The notes: generated from the letters alone by a model not told the origin. A DNA stretch of 64,000 bases from Uranotaenia lowii (GCF_029784155.1 NC_073691.1:146198496-146262495), one strand, 5' to 3'. Shown: positions 1 through 11,246, counted from the first letter of the stretch. Translations and numbers: made by a program.

Positions 1-249
1 AAGATTAACTATCCACAGATCAAGCAGCACTGGGCAGAATTTTTTACTGTAATTCATTTAATTAACAGGACTTACATAAAAGGTGTCCACGATGGAATTG
101 CCACACACAAAATTGATTCGCAAAATTCTAGTTTTCATCCGATTGCCATCAAATTTTCAGGGATTGAAAAATAACTATTAAACTTCATTTTACCATTTTA
201 CTCGTATTTTGTTTACAGTCCATACGCAAATGCCCGCACCTTGGCCTTA

Positions 250-1965
250 ATCCCGGCCATGAGATTCTGCATAACCTGTGAATCAACCGTTTTTTGCATG
301 TAAACCCATATTTTCTTCAGTTCCTCGCCTGTCTCCACTACCTTAGGTCGTTTGAGAGAGGGTTTAAGGGAGGGTTGAACATTTTTGGCACGAAATTGAC
401 CTTATTGTCCGTATACCAATTCAGCACGTCCTTGAAGTAGTAGCATTAGGCCAAATCCGGCCAGAAGATTGTTGGGACGTTGTGGGCCTTCAGGAGAGGA
501 AGCAGCCGCTTCTGGAGGCACTCTTTCATGTACACTAGAGTGCCCCAAATGACCCGACTTTTGAAAAAGTTATGCGCTGCAGGCTAAAACTAATCCTAGG
601 CCTAGTACAAGATCTCATGCCAAATTTAGGCCAGATCGGATCACGGGAAGGGGTCGCTCAACAAGCCTGAATTTTGTATGGGATTTTGAGACATTTTGTT
701 CGGAAGAAACACGAAAAACCAGTTTTTCATCAATAACTTTGGTTCCCGTCGGCCGATTTCTTTCAAAAATAGTTTTTATCAAAGCCTAAATCATGAAAAA
801 TATTTCATCCGAAGACTGCATGTCGATAAGAGTTGAGATAAAAAAGTTATAAGGCTTCAAAAATGGGATAACTTTTTTTACGGTGGTATTCATCATTGTT
901 AATGAGGCGTCAATATGTTCGACCGCCCCGACTCATTAACAGTGATGAATACCATCCTTAAAAAAGTTATCCCATTTTTGAAGCCTAATAACTTTTTCAT
1001 CTCAACTCTTATCGACATACAGTCTTCGGATGAAATATTTTTCATAATGTAAGTTTTAAGAAAAACCGTTTTTCAAAAAAAATCGGCCGACGGAAACCAA
1101 AGTTATTGATGAAAAACTGGTTTTTCATGTTTCTCCCGAACAAAATGTCTCAAAATCCCATACAAACTTCAGGCTCGTTGAGCGACCCTTCCCGTGATCC
1201 GATCTTGCCCAAATTTGGCATGAGATCTTGTACTAGGCATAGAATCAACTTAAGCCTGCACCGCATAACATTTTACAGGTTTTGAATTTCCCATACAAAT
1301 TTGGGGCAGTCTAATGTACACCTGTCCGTTCATCGTGTCCTGGGTCACGAAAGGTGCACTTCCCGTACGCGCAGATGGCTTGCCAAACCAGGAATTTATT
1401 CGCAAATTTGGACATCTTCTGAGTGCGGACATGCTCCGGAACGCTGAACTTATCCTTGGTCGTGAAAAACAGGTTGCTGGGGATCTGTTTGAAGTCGGCC
1501 TTCACATACGTTACGTCGTCCATGATGCAGCATTCAACTTTTGTCAGAATGTCGAGGTACAACTACGGGTTTTGGCGGACTTGTTCTGCTTCTCGTCGCG
1601 ATTAGGTTCCTTTTGTACCTTGAACGTTCGAAGCCCAGCCTTTGTTTTGGCCTTCTGGACAAAACTTCGGCTTAGGTGCCGCTTCTTAGCCACATCCCGA
1701 AATGAGGCGTTCGGGTTTCGGTTGAAGGCTTCAACTACGCGGATGTGATTTTTGGTGTAGTACGGAATGCTTTTTCCTTCACTTCTGGGCTTCCGATCAG
1801 TGGTCGATCGTTTCCTCGAACCGCTTAATCACTCGCGGCATCGTGGAATTCGCGATTTCCAACGTATTAGCGATGGAACGATGCGAGAGATCCTTGTTCT
1901 CGTGATGAGTGCACAAGATTTTATCACGCACGAGCTGTTCTTTCGACTCCATATCCACGAGTTTT
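250..1965 (-). pseudogene. ITmD37E transposase pseudogene, copy A
   Basis: Read on the minus strand, the N-terminal helix-turn-helix part lies near 1965-1600 and the first catalytic Asp lies in a CIMDDVTYVKADF block within 1311-1562. The second catalytic block follows to the left of the foldback insertion, near 430-520. Alignment by eye with copy B shows a deletion of roughly 48 bp near 350-380. It removes the segment that in copy B encodes the third catalytic residue, the Glu of an SIEKYRA block. There are several frameshifts. The reading frame is also cut by the 778-bp insertion at 536-1313. The product would be catalytically dead. Confidence 0.85.
536..1313. mobile_element. Foldback MITE with 8-bp TSD inside ITmD37E copy A
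   Basis: The insertion is flanked by an 8-bp duplication ATGTACAC (528-535 and 1314-1321). The ends are TAGAGTGCCCCAAAT and, reverse-complemented, TAGACTGCCCCAAAT. The whole element folds back. The left arm (536 to about 900) and right arm (about 945-1313) are near-complementary over more than 350 bp, with a short loop around 900-945 that is itself partly palindromic around GTATTCATCA. There is no ORF of its own. An 8-bp TSD fits a hAT-type or P-type transposase working in trans. Copy B at 39980 has the uninterrupted target, so the empty site can be seen. Confidence 0.88.
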
Positions 1966-2104
1966 GATCACAGGACTTAAAACTTGCAGGATGAAAACAA
2001 TGCACTATGAACTAAATCCATCCAAGTTTTCATTAAATTCTACCCAACGGTTAGAAAGTTAGAGCAATTTAATAGTGTGGCAATTTCCTCGTAGACACCC
2101 TTTA

Positions 2105-2171
2105 CACCCTCTAGATACATTAACACTAAGGACCACAAACAGATCCAAGCCGAGAAACACCGATATTTTGT
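2105..2171. other. Short spacer between transposons
   Basis: AT-rich sequence between ITmD37E copy A and the first LINE tail. Nothing recognisable. Confidence 0.6.
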
Positions 2172-2191
2172 ATTGTGTATCTCAGAAATCC

Positions 2192-2546
2192 AGCTTAGCT
2201 TAGCTTAGCTCAGTTGACTACTCATATTCACCTTAAATCATTGAACTTGAAGTGCTTAGATATGATCATTCGTTTAAAGCTTCATATAACATATTTGATT
2301 AGACTTCTTCAACTTACTTACTTCAAATTCCATGATCGCTGGCGTGGCTAAGCAGAACAAGTTCTACCTCGCCAATGGTTGCTACTCCGTGATTAATCGA
2401 GGCCATCAGTTTTGTTCAAGGGCCAGAAGAATGGTGCTTGGGACTAGCAGTTCATTCACAATGCACAAAACTCATGCTCTCCCTTTAAAAAATGATCAAT
2501 AACGGCGCCGGCCACGTCAAAGTAGTCAATGAGAGTTGAAGGAATT
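2192..2546 (-). mobile_element. 5'-truncated LINE 3' end with (AGCTA)n tail, copy 1
   Basis: On the minus strand this 355-bp insertion ends in GAGTAGTCAACTGAGC followed by an (AAGCT)n tail at its left edge. It is flanked by a perfect 20-bp duplication (2172-2191 and 2547-2566, ATTGTGTATCTCAGAAATCC). The long TSD, short tandem tail and 5' truncation are marks of target-primed reverse transcription. About 150 bp upstream of the tail a minus-strand frame reads GEVELVLLSHASDH, matching GGDVEYVLLSHTSDH in the copy at 29124-29566. Both therefore come from one LINE family whose ORF ends near there. The clade was not identified. Confidence 0.8.
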
Positions 2547-2619
2547 ATTGTGTATCTCAGAAATCCATAAACCAAACTCCAGAAGTTCAGCTTCTTAGAG
2601 TTTTGTCGAATAAAGCTTA

Positions 2620-3345
2620 GTAGCATAGTAGCATAGCATAGCATTTAGGTGACTACACACAACTTGAATTGGCTGTTACACGATAGGTAGAAGGAGGGCT
2701 ATTTGCGTTTATGGTAAATCCTACTTGGCAGGTAGGGTTGATGTGTAAAAAAAATTTGAAATGTGCACGGATAAACAGATAAATAAAAATTGAAAGAGCT
2801 TACCAATTTACGAGGGACCGCACGATGTTGCAATGCATCAACATTCCGCTCTGGAACCGTTAACCTGGTTCCTGTATCTTGCATTTTCCGGTCCGACCAA
2901 ATCCAATCATGTACGAATATGATCTTTTTTATTTGATTTCTTATCATCCGGAACCTGATATTTGAATAAAAATTATAATTTTTTTTCTTCTTAATAATAA
3001 TAAATTAAAATTTGAACTAATCAAAACTTCAATGGAGTGGTGCTTTGTGTTTAATCAATAATACCCCGCCGTTTCCCCGGTATTAGTAAAAATTAAACGC
3101 TGGCAATCATGGAAACGTAAAATAAAGTAACAGGCTTACCAAGAATGCCAATCATAGACGAAGGAGTTGTGGTCCGCCAGAAAAGCTGATTAAATCCTAA
3201 GAGGGTCCGAAAGTTCCGTTCCTGTTGTTTGATTGGTAAAATCACAAAACTTCAGCCAACTTTCCAGTTTTTGAAATTTGCTTCAATTTTTGATGGCAGA
3301 AAAAACGCGTCCTCTTCACTCGGCCACAGCCTACTGAGTCTTCAA
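2620..3345 (-). mobile_element. 5'-truncated LINE 3' end with short-repeat tail, related family
   Basis: A 726-bp insertion is flanked by a perfect 19-bp duplication, TTTTGTCGAATAAAGCTTA (2601-2619 and 3346-3364). On the minus strand the 3' end reads AAGTTGTGTGTAGTCAC and then a degenerate (GCTAT)n tail. This resembles the AGTTGGATGTGAGTAGTCAAC 3' end of the other two LINE tails in the window (2192-2546, 29124-29566) with a different tail repeat. No long ORF survives. A minus-strand frame of 82 codons at 2699-2947 has no recognised motif. Confidence 0.75.
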
Positions 3346-3393
3346 TTTTGTCGAATAAAGCTTAATAATAAAATGAAGAACATTTGAGTTAGG

Positions 3394-3704
3394 CTTAGAG
3401 CAAGTTCACTGGTGTAGGGAAAAAGTGGTAGAAATTTTGCCACTTTTAGCACATTTTGAAAATTTTACCATGCAAAAGCATTTTCAGGATCTGTGGCCTT
3501 TAAGTTTTTTAACTACACGTGTTATAGTTTCGCATGCTGTGATACAAAAATAGCAATATTTCTATCACATACGGCTGAAATAGACACAGTGCTGTAAAAA
3601 AAATACAACGTCCAAAGATATTGAAAAAAATTTTTGCATTGTAAAATTTTCAAAATGTCAAAATTTCTACCCCTTTTTCCCAACACCAGTGAACTTGATC
3701 TTAG
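3394..3704. mobile_element. Palindromic MITE (family also at 59826-62174)
   Basis: About 310 bp with long terminal inverted repeats: the left end CTTAGAGCAAGTTCACTGGT and the right end, reverse-complemented, CTAAGATCAAGTTCACTGGT. The repeat continues inward through a GGTAGAAATTTTG segment. A second copy at 59826-62174 shares the interior (a segment around TATCACATACGGCTGAA) and was later split by a hAT element. No coding capacity. A target duplication could not be fixed, so the ends are good to a few bases. Confidence 0.8.
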
Positions 3705-4860
3705 AAGTTTAGCACCACCACCCTCGCGGTGAGCAAAAAAAAAGATATATCTCACAGATATTTGGTCCAGACCTTCGACAGGCGAAAGCTAATGATCGAA
3801 AACGAATGAGAATAAGAAACAAGCAATCGAACTCGATGAAAACCAACGAAGGTTAATTTTCATTAGCCGAGCTCGGAGTGAAAATTTCGTTTGCTTGCTT
3901 GTCGTAGATTGGGATTTTGCATAGGCAGAGAGTTAGCTCTTCTCGATGTCACAGCTCTGATTTGGTCCGAAATTTGTTAATATTTATAAAACACGTCCAA
4001 ATCGGCAATTGGTCATTTTGAACACAAATATGCTCATTTTACAATTGGTAAAGAAAGGCAAGATAATTATACCTTTCTGTAAGAAAGGCAAAATATGTCA
4101 AACTGAATTTCAAACTGACTAACGCATTTCAAGGAATCTCTGAAGAAACCAAATAAAATGTGTGTACCTACCTTTCAATGTATTACTAGACAAAAAACCG
4201 ATACCCACTAATCGGGACCACAACGTCAATTGAGACCGACTTAACAGGACCGATGCTCGTTCGGCATTCGAAAAGATTAGATGCAAAGGTAAATTATCCG
4301 AGCTTATCCTGATTAATTGGGCAAAGCGTCTCCTGAATTGAGTATTGGGGCAGCCTAAACTTTGTTTTCGTTCTGCTTTTTTTGCTTCACAGTAGAGTCC
4401 GAACCGAAAGCAAACTCTACCAAAGGCGAAAGCGCTCAGGTGCGATCCCGAAAGTCGAGCCGAAACTATGTTTACGCGATCCGTTCAATAAACATGTTAA
4501 TCGAGCACATGGTTGGAAACGTTGTGATTGCGAGTAGTTTTTTTTTCTCCATGTAGCGTGACATGGCGACGGAATGGGGTATGTGTTACATATGATTTCT
4601 GTCCATATGGGACCAAGAATAATTTTCCGCCATCGTGTACGGTTCAATATTATTGAAATATCACAACTTTTATGACTCGCCTGTCGTCCGTGCGAGAAGG
4701 GCTGCGCGCATTTGTCTTCCACCCAGTCGGCTTGTAATTTTTATTTAATCTTTTTTTTTTTAACTAGACCAATTCAGCAACAACAACCATCATAGCTCAC
4801 CCATGGTCGCTTTACGACGATGTAATTAAATAAACATTTCTATTTCCCCCTGCTGACCGA
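3705..4860. other. AT-rich non-coding stretch
   Basis: No gene recognised. It holds a small direct repeat with stem potential around AAGAAAGGCAA at 4050-4095 and a poly-T run near 4750. The short ORFs in both strands lack any known motif. Confidence 0.5.
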
Positions 4861-6540
4861 GAGGGGCCCACCAACTGGGTCTGGGGCTGGTGGGCTCATA
4901 TTGCAAATCATCGAACATGTTCATGTTCGGCGGCCGCTAAAAAGACATACTCCAATAGCTCACGATGACGACGACGACGATTGCGACCAGCTAAAGAGTC
5001 ATGGGTATTGGGGCTGTCTGCGTTACCAACTCTCGGCATGCGATCATGACTCAGCCAGCCCGGATACCATACCGTGTCGCGAAGGCGCAACACACCTATT
5101 GACAGGATACATGCGCCCCACATGCATCGGCGCATGAACATGGAACTGGTTTCTTTTGTTTTTTTTCTGGAGCGATTTCGTTTGATTGACACCTACGCGC
5201 GCTTGCACTCGCTCGTTCTGCTAGCTATGTCCATTTGGATTGGATCTCATCGGCTTAATGTTCTACTCGTGGTCAAGCTGCTTGCTCTTCGTTGTAACCA
5301 TCCTCCAGATTACCAGGCACTTTCCACCTGATTGCAGCTAATAACTGCCCTGGATCATGCAATCCCTGGAATCATCGAAAAGCGGAAGACACGCAAATTA
5401 GTCCCTACCGAGGAGCTACCGCGCAAACGGAAGCTCTCGCATCATTCGGTTCTAATGAGAACACACGAGCGAATATGGACCTCAAGATATCTCAATCGCC
5501 ATTTTATGCCAATTGCGCGATCTTCACTGCACTGCGAAACGAACGCATTGTTAAATCGGTGCATCCAAACAGCAGCAACCCAGTTCAGCAAACGATTGAG
5601 ATATTTCCGCGAAAGGTCCGTCTCTTCTTTGCTATCCCAACGGAGGCAATCCAATTCAACCGTTGGGGTACCAGAAGGCAAACATGCGCTGTCTCACTCT
5701 GAATCCAACTCTCGGCCATTTAGGACCCGACCGCTAGCAGACGGACGATCGTCGTCGTCTTCGTCAGCCATACAGTCTCTTCCCAGCGAGGAACGACGAG
5801 ACCCAAGGTTGTTCACGATTCTACTGTGCGCAACGGCAGCCAGCAGCCGAGCAAGTTGCCGCATTCCACTCTACCAACACCAACCGCGACTACGAGCCGC
5901 CGCCACCGAGATCTTCCATCGGTAGATTATTCCCACCACGGAACAGCAGCGGGTGCATCACCAGTAGCAGCTCAATCGATTGGGACCTGCCTGAAAAAAG
6001 CGGCAGCCATTTTCTTGGTTCCCATTTCTTTTGATCGGGTTTCCACCCTTCGATTGACTCACTTATTGATTGTTAGTTGAAACAACAACAATTTTAATAC
6101 GAATAAATTTCGATAATCGACAAACTTGTGTTGAAGATCTCATCAAAGTCGACATAGATCGGAACTATTCGACTCGACCGTAATCCACTTTGGCCGGAAT
6201 CGATCGCCGGACACACCGGCTCCGAAAAAGAATGCTAACACCTCTCCGGGATGGGTAATTTTAAAAGTAAATATCGGAAATCGCTACGCTTATTGAGCCG
6301 GACCAACCGACGATGATAGGATATTGTTGCTTTCTACTTGCTTTGAGCATTTGTTCCAAGCGTGCTCCGCCTTGCAAACGATACGGTGGGCGGAATTGAG
6401 AAATAAATAATTACAAAGAACCTGGACCGATCGAATTTTCGACTCGCTCTCGGTGCTTTCCAATTATTCGGGGCCGGAGGGAACCCCGGTGGGATCCGAC
6501 TCTGAAATCAGTGATGACGGCGTTCTTTTATCATCTCTTT
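4861..6540. other. GC-richer unique sequence, no supported gene
   Basis: Base composition is more balanced than the flanks and includes a short GAC trinucleotide run at 4966-4980. A 197-codon + strand frame (5332-5925) is rich in Arg and Ser with no recognisable domain, and overlapping frames on both strands are equally open, so I do not call it a gene. No transposon ends were found. This may be old host intron sequence. Confidence 0.45.
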
Positions 6541-7249
6541 TCTCTGTAGACAGAAATGAATCCCAAATAGTCAAACGTCACATTTGTTACGACTTTTTCT
6601 GAAGCATGTAACAGTTCGAATTTTACTGAATAAACTGATGAAATTGGGAACAGTTTCCCTCCCGGACCCCGATCAGACCTTTAAACCTCAAGAAAACTTA
6701 TTGATTGGGTGTAGTGTGTAGATTCACCCAGTGCTTTTTCGAGTTTATCAAGCTCGATAAAAATATGATCCTGAATCAGAAGAGGAAGAACTAGATAAGG
6801 TGAATGTACCCGATTTTGGCCCCTAAGGAATTGTTGACATGTTTTTCCAAGACTAAAGCCTTCCTATAACGTGCCACTGGAATTTTCTTCGGCAAAAATG
6901 ATTGCTCACCTTCAGGCTGGTGCAGCATAAATGTGTGTTGGATTTAAATCTGCTGAAAGTTTAAGATAAATCCTTTCAAACAATTGATTAAAATGCTTCT
7001 AATTGTGAGCCTGTTCCAAATTATGACCGTTTCTATGTTCCTAGAATTGGCCGACTTTAAAATCACCGATACAACATTGGGTCATATGAATACATTGATA
7101 ATAATGAAAAGGGAAACATATCAATCAACGTATTGAATTGTTGGAAAAGTTGGAAGTACGAATTTTCAGTAAACGTTTAGAATTGACGGATATGCATTTA
7201 GAATTCCCAATTTGAAGAAATAGATATTTTTCAAATAATGCATGTTTAC
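6541..7249. other. AT-rich non-coding stretch
   Basis: Nothing recognised beyond AT-rich sequence without long ORFs or clear terminal repeats. Confidence 0.5.
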
Positions 7250-7259
7250 TGTTTAGATG

Positions 7260-7425
7260 ACTTGTCATCTTCTATAAAAATGAATGTTTGTCTGCCTGTC
7301 TGTTCGCTATAGACTCGAAAACTACATAGGTAACCGATCAATGTGAAATTTTATATGTAAGAGTTTTTGGGGTCTTTTATGAAAAATGAGTAATCCATGA
7401 CTTTTGGGCATCGCACGCGTTTTTG
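7260..7425. repeat. Helitron-like or MITE repeat fragment related to the 9-kb tandem array
   Basis: The segment carries a CTATAAAAATGAATGTTTGT block, then GAAAACTACATAGGTAACCG and GTGAAATTTTATATGTAAGA, then GAGTTTTTGGGGTC. The same phrases (GAAACTACTGAACCGATTAA, GTGAAATTTGGTGTGTAG, GAGTTTTTGGGGTCGG) recur in the tandem units at 8970-9545. The two are probably parts of one element split by the MITE at 7704-8699. I recall similar phrases in insect Helitron-derived repeats, but class assignment is uncertain. Confidence 0.5.
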
Positions 7426-7703
7426 TTTTCGTCCGTTATTTTTTTTAAATTAAAATACAATAAAACTAGAAATTTTAAAATTAAACAGTGGAAATGATAG
7501 ACTAAGTGACTGGTGGTTGATCCCGGAGTGGTTCGTACTTTGTTTCGGCATGCTGAATCCTGGTTGGGGGAGTTCGGAAGGAATTTTAAAGTCAGCTGCT
7601 CCGGACTAGAGGAAAAGTTTTCTAGTCGAAAACTTCCAAGACTTATTTGGTGAGATCAAACCTTTTCCATTATATTAAACGTTATTTTCCTAATACACAT
7701 TTA

Positions 7704-8699
7704 GTGGTATGAATAAGGTTTAGCAATTGCTTCGGTAGCTTTTACTTAGCTCGAAATCAATCAAAGCAAAAATCCAAAGCATTTGCTTAGTTTGGTATGA
7801 ATAAACATTTGCTTAGCGGATGTGTACTAAAGTCTTAGAACATAGCTTTTGCTTCGAAAAATAGAGCTATCCAACCAGCAGAATCTGAAGTTTTCTAAAG
7901 TAAAATGAAAGAAGACGATCAGAAAATTGAAAAGTACGGCTAAAGTAGCCTTGAAGTCGACGAAGCGGGTGGTGCGTGTAAGAACGACCGGATTTTTGTG
8001 TTAATGCGTGCTCGTATGTTGATGTTTAAAGAAAAATGAATACATATTCGAATATTGTCAAACAAAAAATGGCCTAACTTTAATATTTATAAAAAAATAG
8101 GCAATAGGCGCGCATTTTAATTTAGATTTTTTTTTAAATCTTAGGATTATAAAAAATTATATAAAAATGAGAGATCTGTATAATGTTTTAAGTTATTACA
8201 ATTTATTTCTTACTTTGAGCCAATTGGGACTTCTTTCACTATAGCCGGATTTTTTTTTAATTTGAAATATTTACTAATAGATTTGTTTATTGTCATCTTA
8301 GACGAATGATTTTATACAACGACAGGAATATGAAAAAAAGTTGGGTTATCGCTTCGACTTTTCTTTATCCATGTTGAAAATACCTTTTTGAATTGTTTTG
8401 AAGTGAAATATTGCTATTTGATAAGTTCATGACGTTATTAAAGAATTTTTAATTGGAAAAATCTGCTACCGAGTATGCTTAGAAAATAAAGCAATTGCTA
8501 TGAGATTTGTCGAGCAATTGCTTCAGATTTGAGCTTTATTCATACCAAACTAGCTTGTTCTAAAAGTAAAAGCTCCTGACTGAGAAAACAGCTGTCAAAA
8601 AAAACTTTATTCATAACAACCGAAGCAATTGCTTTAAGCGACTGCTCGACTGCTCGATTCAGTTTAGCAAAAGCAAATACTAAGTTTTTTTCATACCAC
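7704..8699. mobile_element. MITE with GTGGTATGAA terminal repeats
   Basis: About 996 bp with inverted ends GTGGTATGAATAAGGTTTAG and, reverse-complemented on the right, GTGGTATGAAAAAAACTTAG. Subterminal motifs GCAATTGCTT and GGTATGAATAAA recur several times in both orientations, as is common for transposase-binding subterminal repeats. No coding capacity. A clear target duplication was not found, so the superfamily is open. Confidence 0.7.
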
Positions 8700-8999
8700 C
8701 CATTGTCATTAGATTAGTGTAGCTATGTTCATATTATGCTGTAGGTATTTAAGTAATCCATATGAAGCATTTGGTAGGGAACTCCACGCATTATTCCTCC
8801 CCTTGCTCCAGAATCTTTTGCGGTAATTACCACATGGTTGGCCTGGCCGTAGTTATCTCTGCAATGCATGTTTTATGTAACAGAGATAACGTTGAAAAGA
8901 AAAATGAAGGACGCAGGTCTTTTCGTTTTCCAGGATGCTTACACGTTTTGGCTATGTTGGTAAAAGAAGAAGAAGAAGAAGAGTTTTTGGGGTCGGATA

Positions 9000-9545
9000 T
9001 GGTTCCTAAAATACTTTCGAACTGCTCCGACTTCAAAGACGGGGGCTCCCATACAACCTTAATGAAAATATGACACAATTCGAACAACTTTCGGAAACTA
9101 CTGATCCGATCACCGTGAAATAGCGTGTGTAGCTGTTTTCAAGACCAGGAATGGTTTCTATCATACCTTCAAACCGCTCCGAATCCAAAGAGGAGGAGCT
9201 CCTATACAAAATTAACGAAATTTTACACAATTTGAACTATTTTCGGAAACTATTAATCCGATCAGCGTGAAATTTCGTGTATCCGTTTTCAAGACCGGGA
9301 AATGTTTCTACAATATTTTCAAACCCCTCCGAATCCAAAAAGAGGTGGCTCCCATACAAAATTTACAAAAAATTGACACAATTCAAACAATTTTCGGAAA
9401 CTACTGAACCGATTAACGTGAAATTTGGTGTGTAGTCGTTTTCAAGAACGAGAGAGGTTTCTATAAAACTATTCAACCCCTCCTAATCCAGAAAAGGGGA
9501 AGAGGGGAAGCTCTCATACAAAATTAGCAAAAATTTCACAAATGT
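9000..9545. repeat. Tandem array of about 150-bp units
   Basis: Three full units and a partial one start near 9000, 9151, 9306 and 9458. Each begins with a GGTTTCTA-type block and runs through a CTCCGAATCCAAA-type block, a CCCATACAAAA-type block, a GGAAACTACTGAACCGAT-type block and a GTTTTCAAGAC-type block. Units diverge by point changes, so the array is old. Short minus-strand ORFs across it are by-products. Confidence 0.75.
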
Positions 9546-10172
9546 TAACAATTCCCGAAGGATTTTTGTAAAAAAAAAGATAAACTTGAGCGTTTTGGCA
9601 TTATAAGATGATTTATTGAATCGACAAACAAGTTTCAACAAAATTAGGTGATACATTGTATTGATAGACGATTCCCATTTTATTGACTGAAGACTCTCAT
9701 ACTAAATAAATGTAACATACATATTATCAACAATGACAGGTGGCACATGTCATTTTGGGACATTGTTTTTTATTATATACAATTCTTCCTGTATTAAATT
9801 ACTTCTCCCGCTTCGAAAAGCGGTGATTTTTTTCATTGAAAGGATTTATTTATTGTATTGAAGATCCCTCCTTAATTTCTCTAAAGGATGGCTTCTTCTA
9901 CCTTCAAACTTTCAAGTTACGTTGAGACTCAAGACAATCTAGAAGCTCAGATGCCGTGCAAAATAGTTCGCTTTTGAATAGTGTTGAAAATTAATTTAAA
10001 AGAAGGTTTATTTGAGTCAGCTAGTTAGTAATCTATGAAGCAATGGATATTTTGTGATCAATCAGCTATCGTACATCTAAATATAAGAGTTTTTTTTTCT
10101 AAAATTGAGCAAAAAAGCTTGCACCATTTGTGTCAGCCTATTCAAAACAACTTATAGACAATTTTCGGACAA
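9546..10172. other. AT-rich stretch before the ratchet site
   Basis: No gene or transposon end recognised. Confidence 0.5.
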
Positions 10173-10216
10173 AATATTAATAATGTTATTTTTCTTCTTT
10201 TATTTACAGGTAAGCT
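10173..10216 (+). promoter_or_regulatory. Candidate recursive splice (ratchet) site 1
   Basis: A T-rich tract TTTTTCTTCTTTTATTTACAG ends at 10209 and is followed immediately by GTAAGC at 10210. A possible branch-point sequence TATTAATAA lies about 25 bp upstream. This is a 3' splice site fused to a 5' splice site with a zero-length exon, the arrangement known in long insect introns. It is not inside any transposon I could delimit. The strand agrees with the second candidate at 44575. No RNA evidence is available here. Confidence 0.5.
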
Positions 10217-10459
10217 TACGAGGCGTTGTTACAATCATTCAAAAGTGGCTATTATTTGGCAAGTAAAGATATTGATAAAAATAATTCCTACCTCACTAGA
10301 ACTGATATGGGATTGTCTTTCTTGTGAATATATTTAATTAAATTGCTAAAATCTTACGTCTATAAACCTAAAAGTTAGTGCAAGTTGAATTTATGTTTCC
10401 AGAAAGTTCGAAAACTGCTTACTTTTACAAAAATTCTGAGTTCTTTAACTTGTTGACTC
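10217..10459. other. AT-rich stretch after the ratchet site
   Basis: No gene recognised. Confidence 0.5.
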
Positions 10460-11033
10460 GGGGCGTATAGAGCACAATTTATCGGGGCACGACGAGCATT
10501 TTCTACCGTAGAATCTAGCAGCGAATTCAACTCGCTGAAATCAACTGAATTATAGAGCCACAGTACGACTGGTTTACATCCAACGATTTAGCCTATTGGT
10601 TAGGTGTCGGAGAAGGAATCATAAGACTCGAGTTCGATTCCTGATCGATTTAGATTTTTTTTTTCATCTACCATTCATGGTCGATTATTTTGATGTTGCA
10701 TTATACGGATCGTAACATTATTCACCAAACAAAGCACCAGGAACATAATGTATGAGTGAGTGTGAATTGTTTACTCTACGAACAGACATACATTTATCTG
10801 TTATTGCTTTGTTTGATGGATCTACGACTCACCGTTTAGTACAAAATGCATCGATCATGAATAGTAAATGAAAAATCACTGCGACCAGGAATCGCACTAA
10901 AGCCAAATTGTCAGATGAAACAAGTCGTGCTATAGCTCTATAATTCAGTCGACTTCATCGAGTTGAATTTGTTGCTAGGTTCTACGGCAGAAAATGCTCA
11001 TCGTGCCCCGATTAATGGTGCTCATACTGCCCC
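10460..11033. mobile_element. Foldback element whose arms carry tRNA-like (Pol III) sequence
   Basis: The left arm (10460 to about 10735) and right arm (about 10770-11033) are inverted copies; for example GGGGCACGACGAGCATTTTC pairs with the complement of GAAAATGCTCATCGTGCCCC. The left arm contains a box A-like TAGCCTATTGGTTAG near 10589-10603 and a box B-like GTTCGATTC at 10632-10640, followed by a T run at 10653-10662 that could stop Pol III. The right arm keeps the box B side (reverse complement near 10883-10897) and lacks most of the box A side. No TSD was found. It is either a palindromic dimer of a SINE or a foldback element built on one. Confidence 0.7.
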
Positions 11034-11038
11034 AAGGT

Positions 11039-11051
11039 GGGGGGGGGGGGG
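11039..11051. repeat. Homopolymer G tract (13 bases)
   Basis: A run of 13 G directly beside the end of the foldback element. It is a likely place for length errors in an assembly. Confidence 0.9.
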
Positions 11052-11246
11052 TTCTCATTATGTCCCTACAGTGACTGATTTTCAGCTTTTGGGAAAAAAT
11101 ATTGAAATGGATTTTTAAACGTTTTTATCTACTTTTTCAATTTTTTACCCGTTAGGAAATAGACTTTTTTAGTATCTTAACACGAAACAATGAAGTAACT
11201 CACAAATTGTTGCTGTTTTCTATGGTTAAATTAGCGTCTTTCTTAA

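Larger units (their letters stand above)
79..2102 (-). mobile_element. ITmD37E mariner-type DNA transposon, copy A (non-autonomous, interrupted)
   Basis: The element is flanked by TA dinucleotides (77-78 and 2103-2104). Its terminal inverted repeats are about 28 bp: the left end starts AAAGGTGTCCACGATGGAAT and the right end, reverse-complemented, starts AAGGGTGTCTACGAGGAAAT. It is collinear with copy B at 39480-40754, which confirms the limits. Without the foldback insertion at 536-1313 and one TSD it would be about 1240 bp, close to the 1275 bp of copy B. The transposase lies on the minus strand and is broken. I am sure of the family and limits; the name ITmD37E rests on the DD37E spacing seen in copies B and C. 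Confidence 0.9.

Noticed and set aside
5332..5925. 197-codon ORF as a host gene
   Set aside because: No domain, equally open overlapping frames on both strands, and no splice or promoter context.
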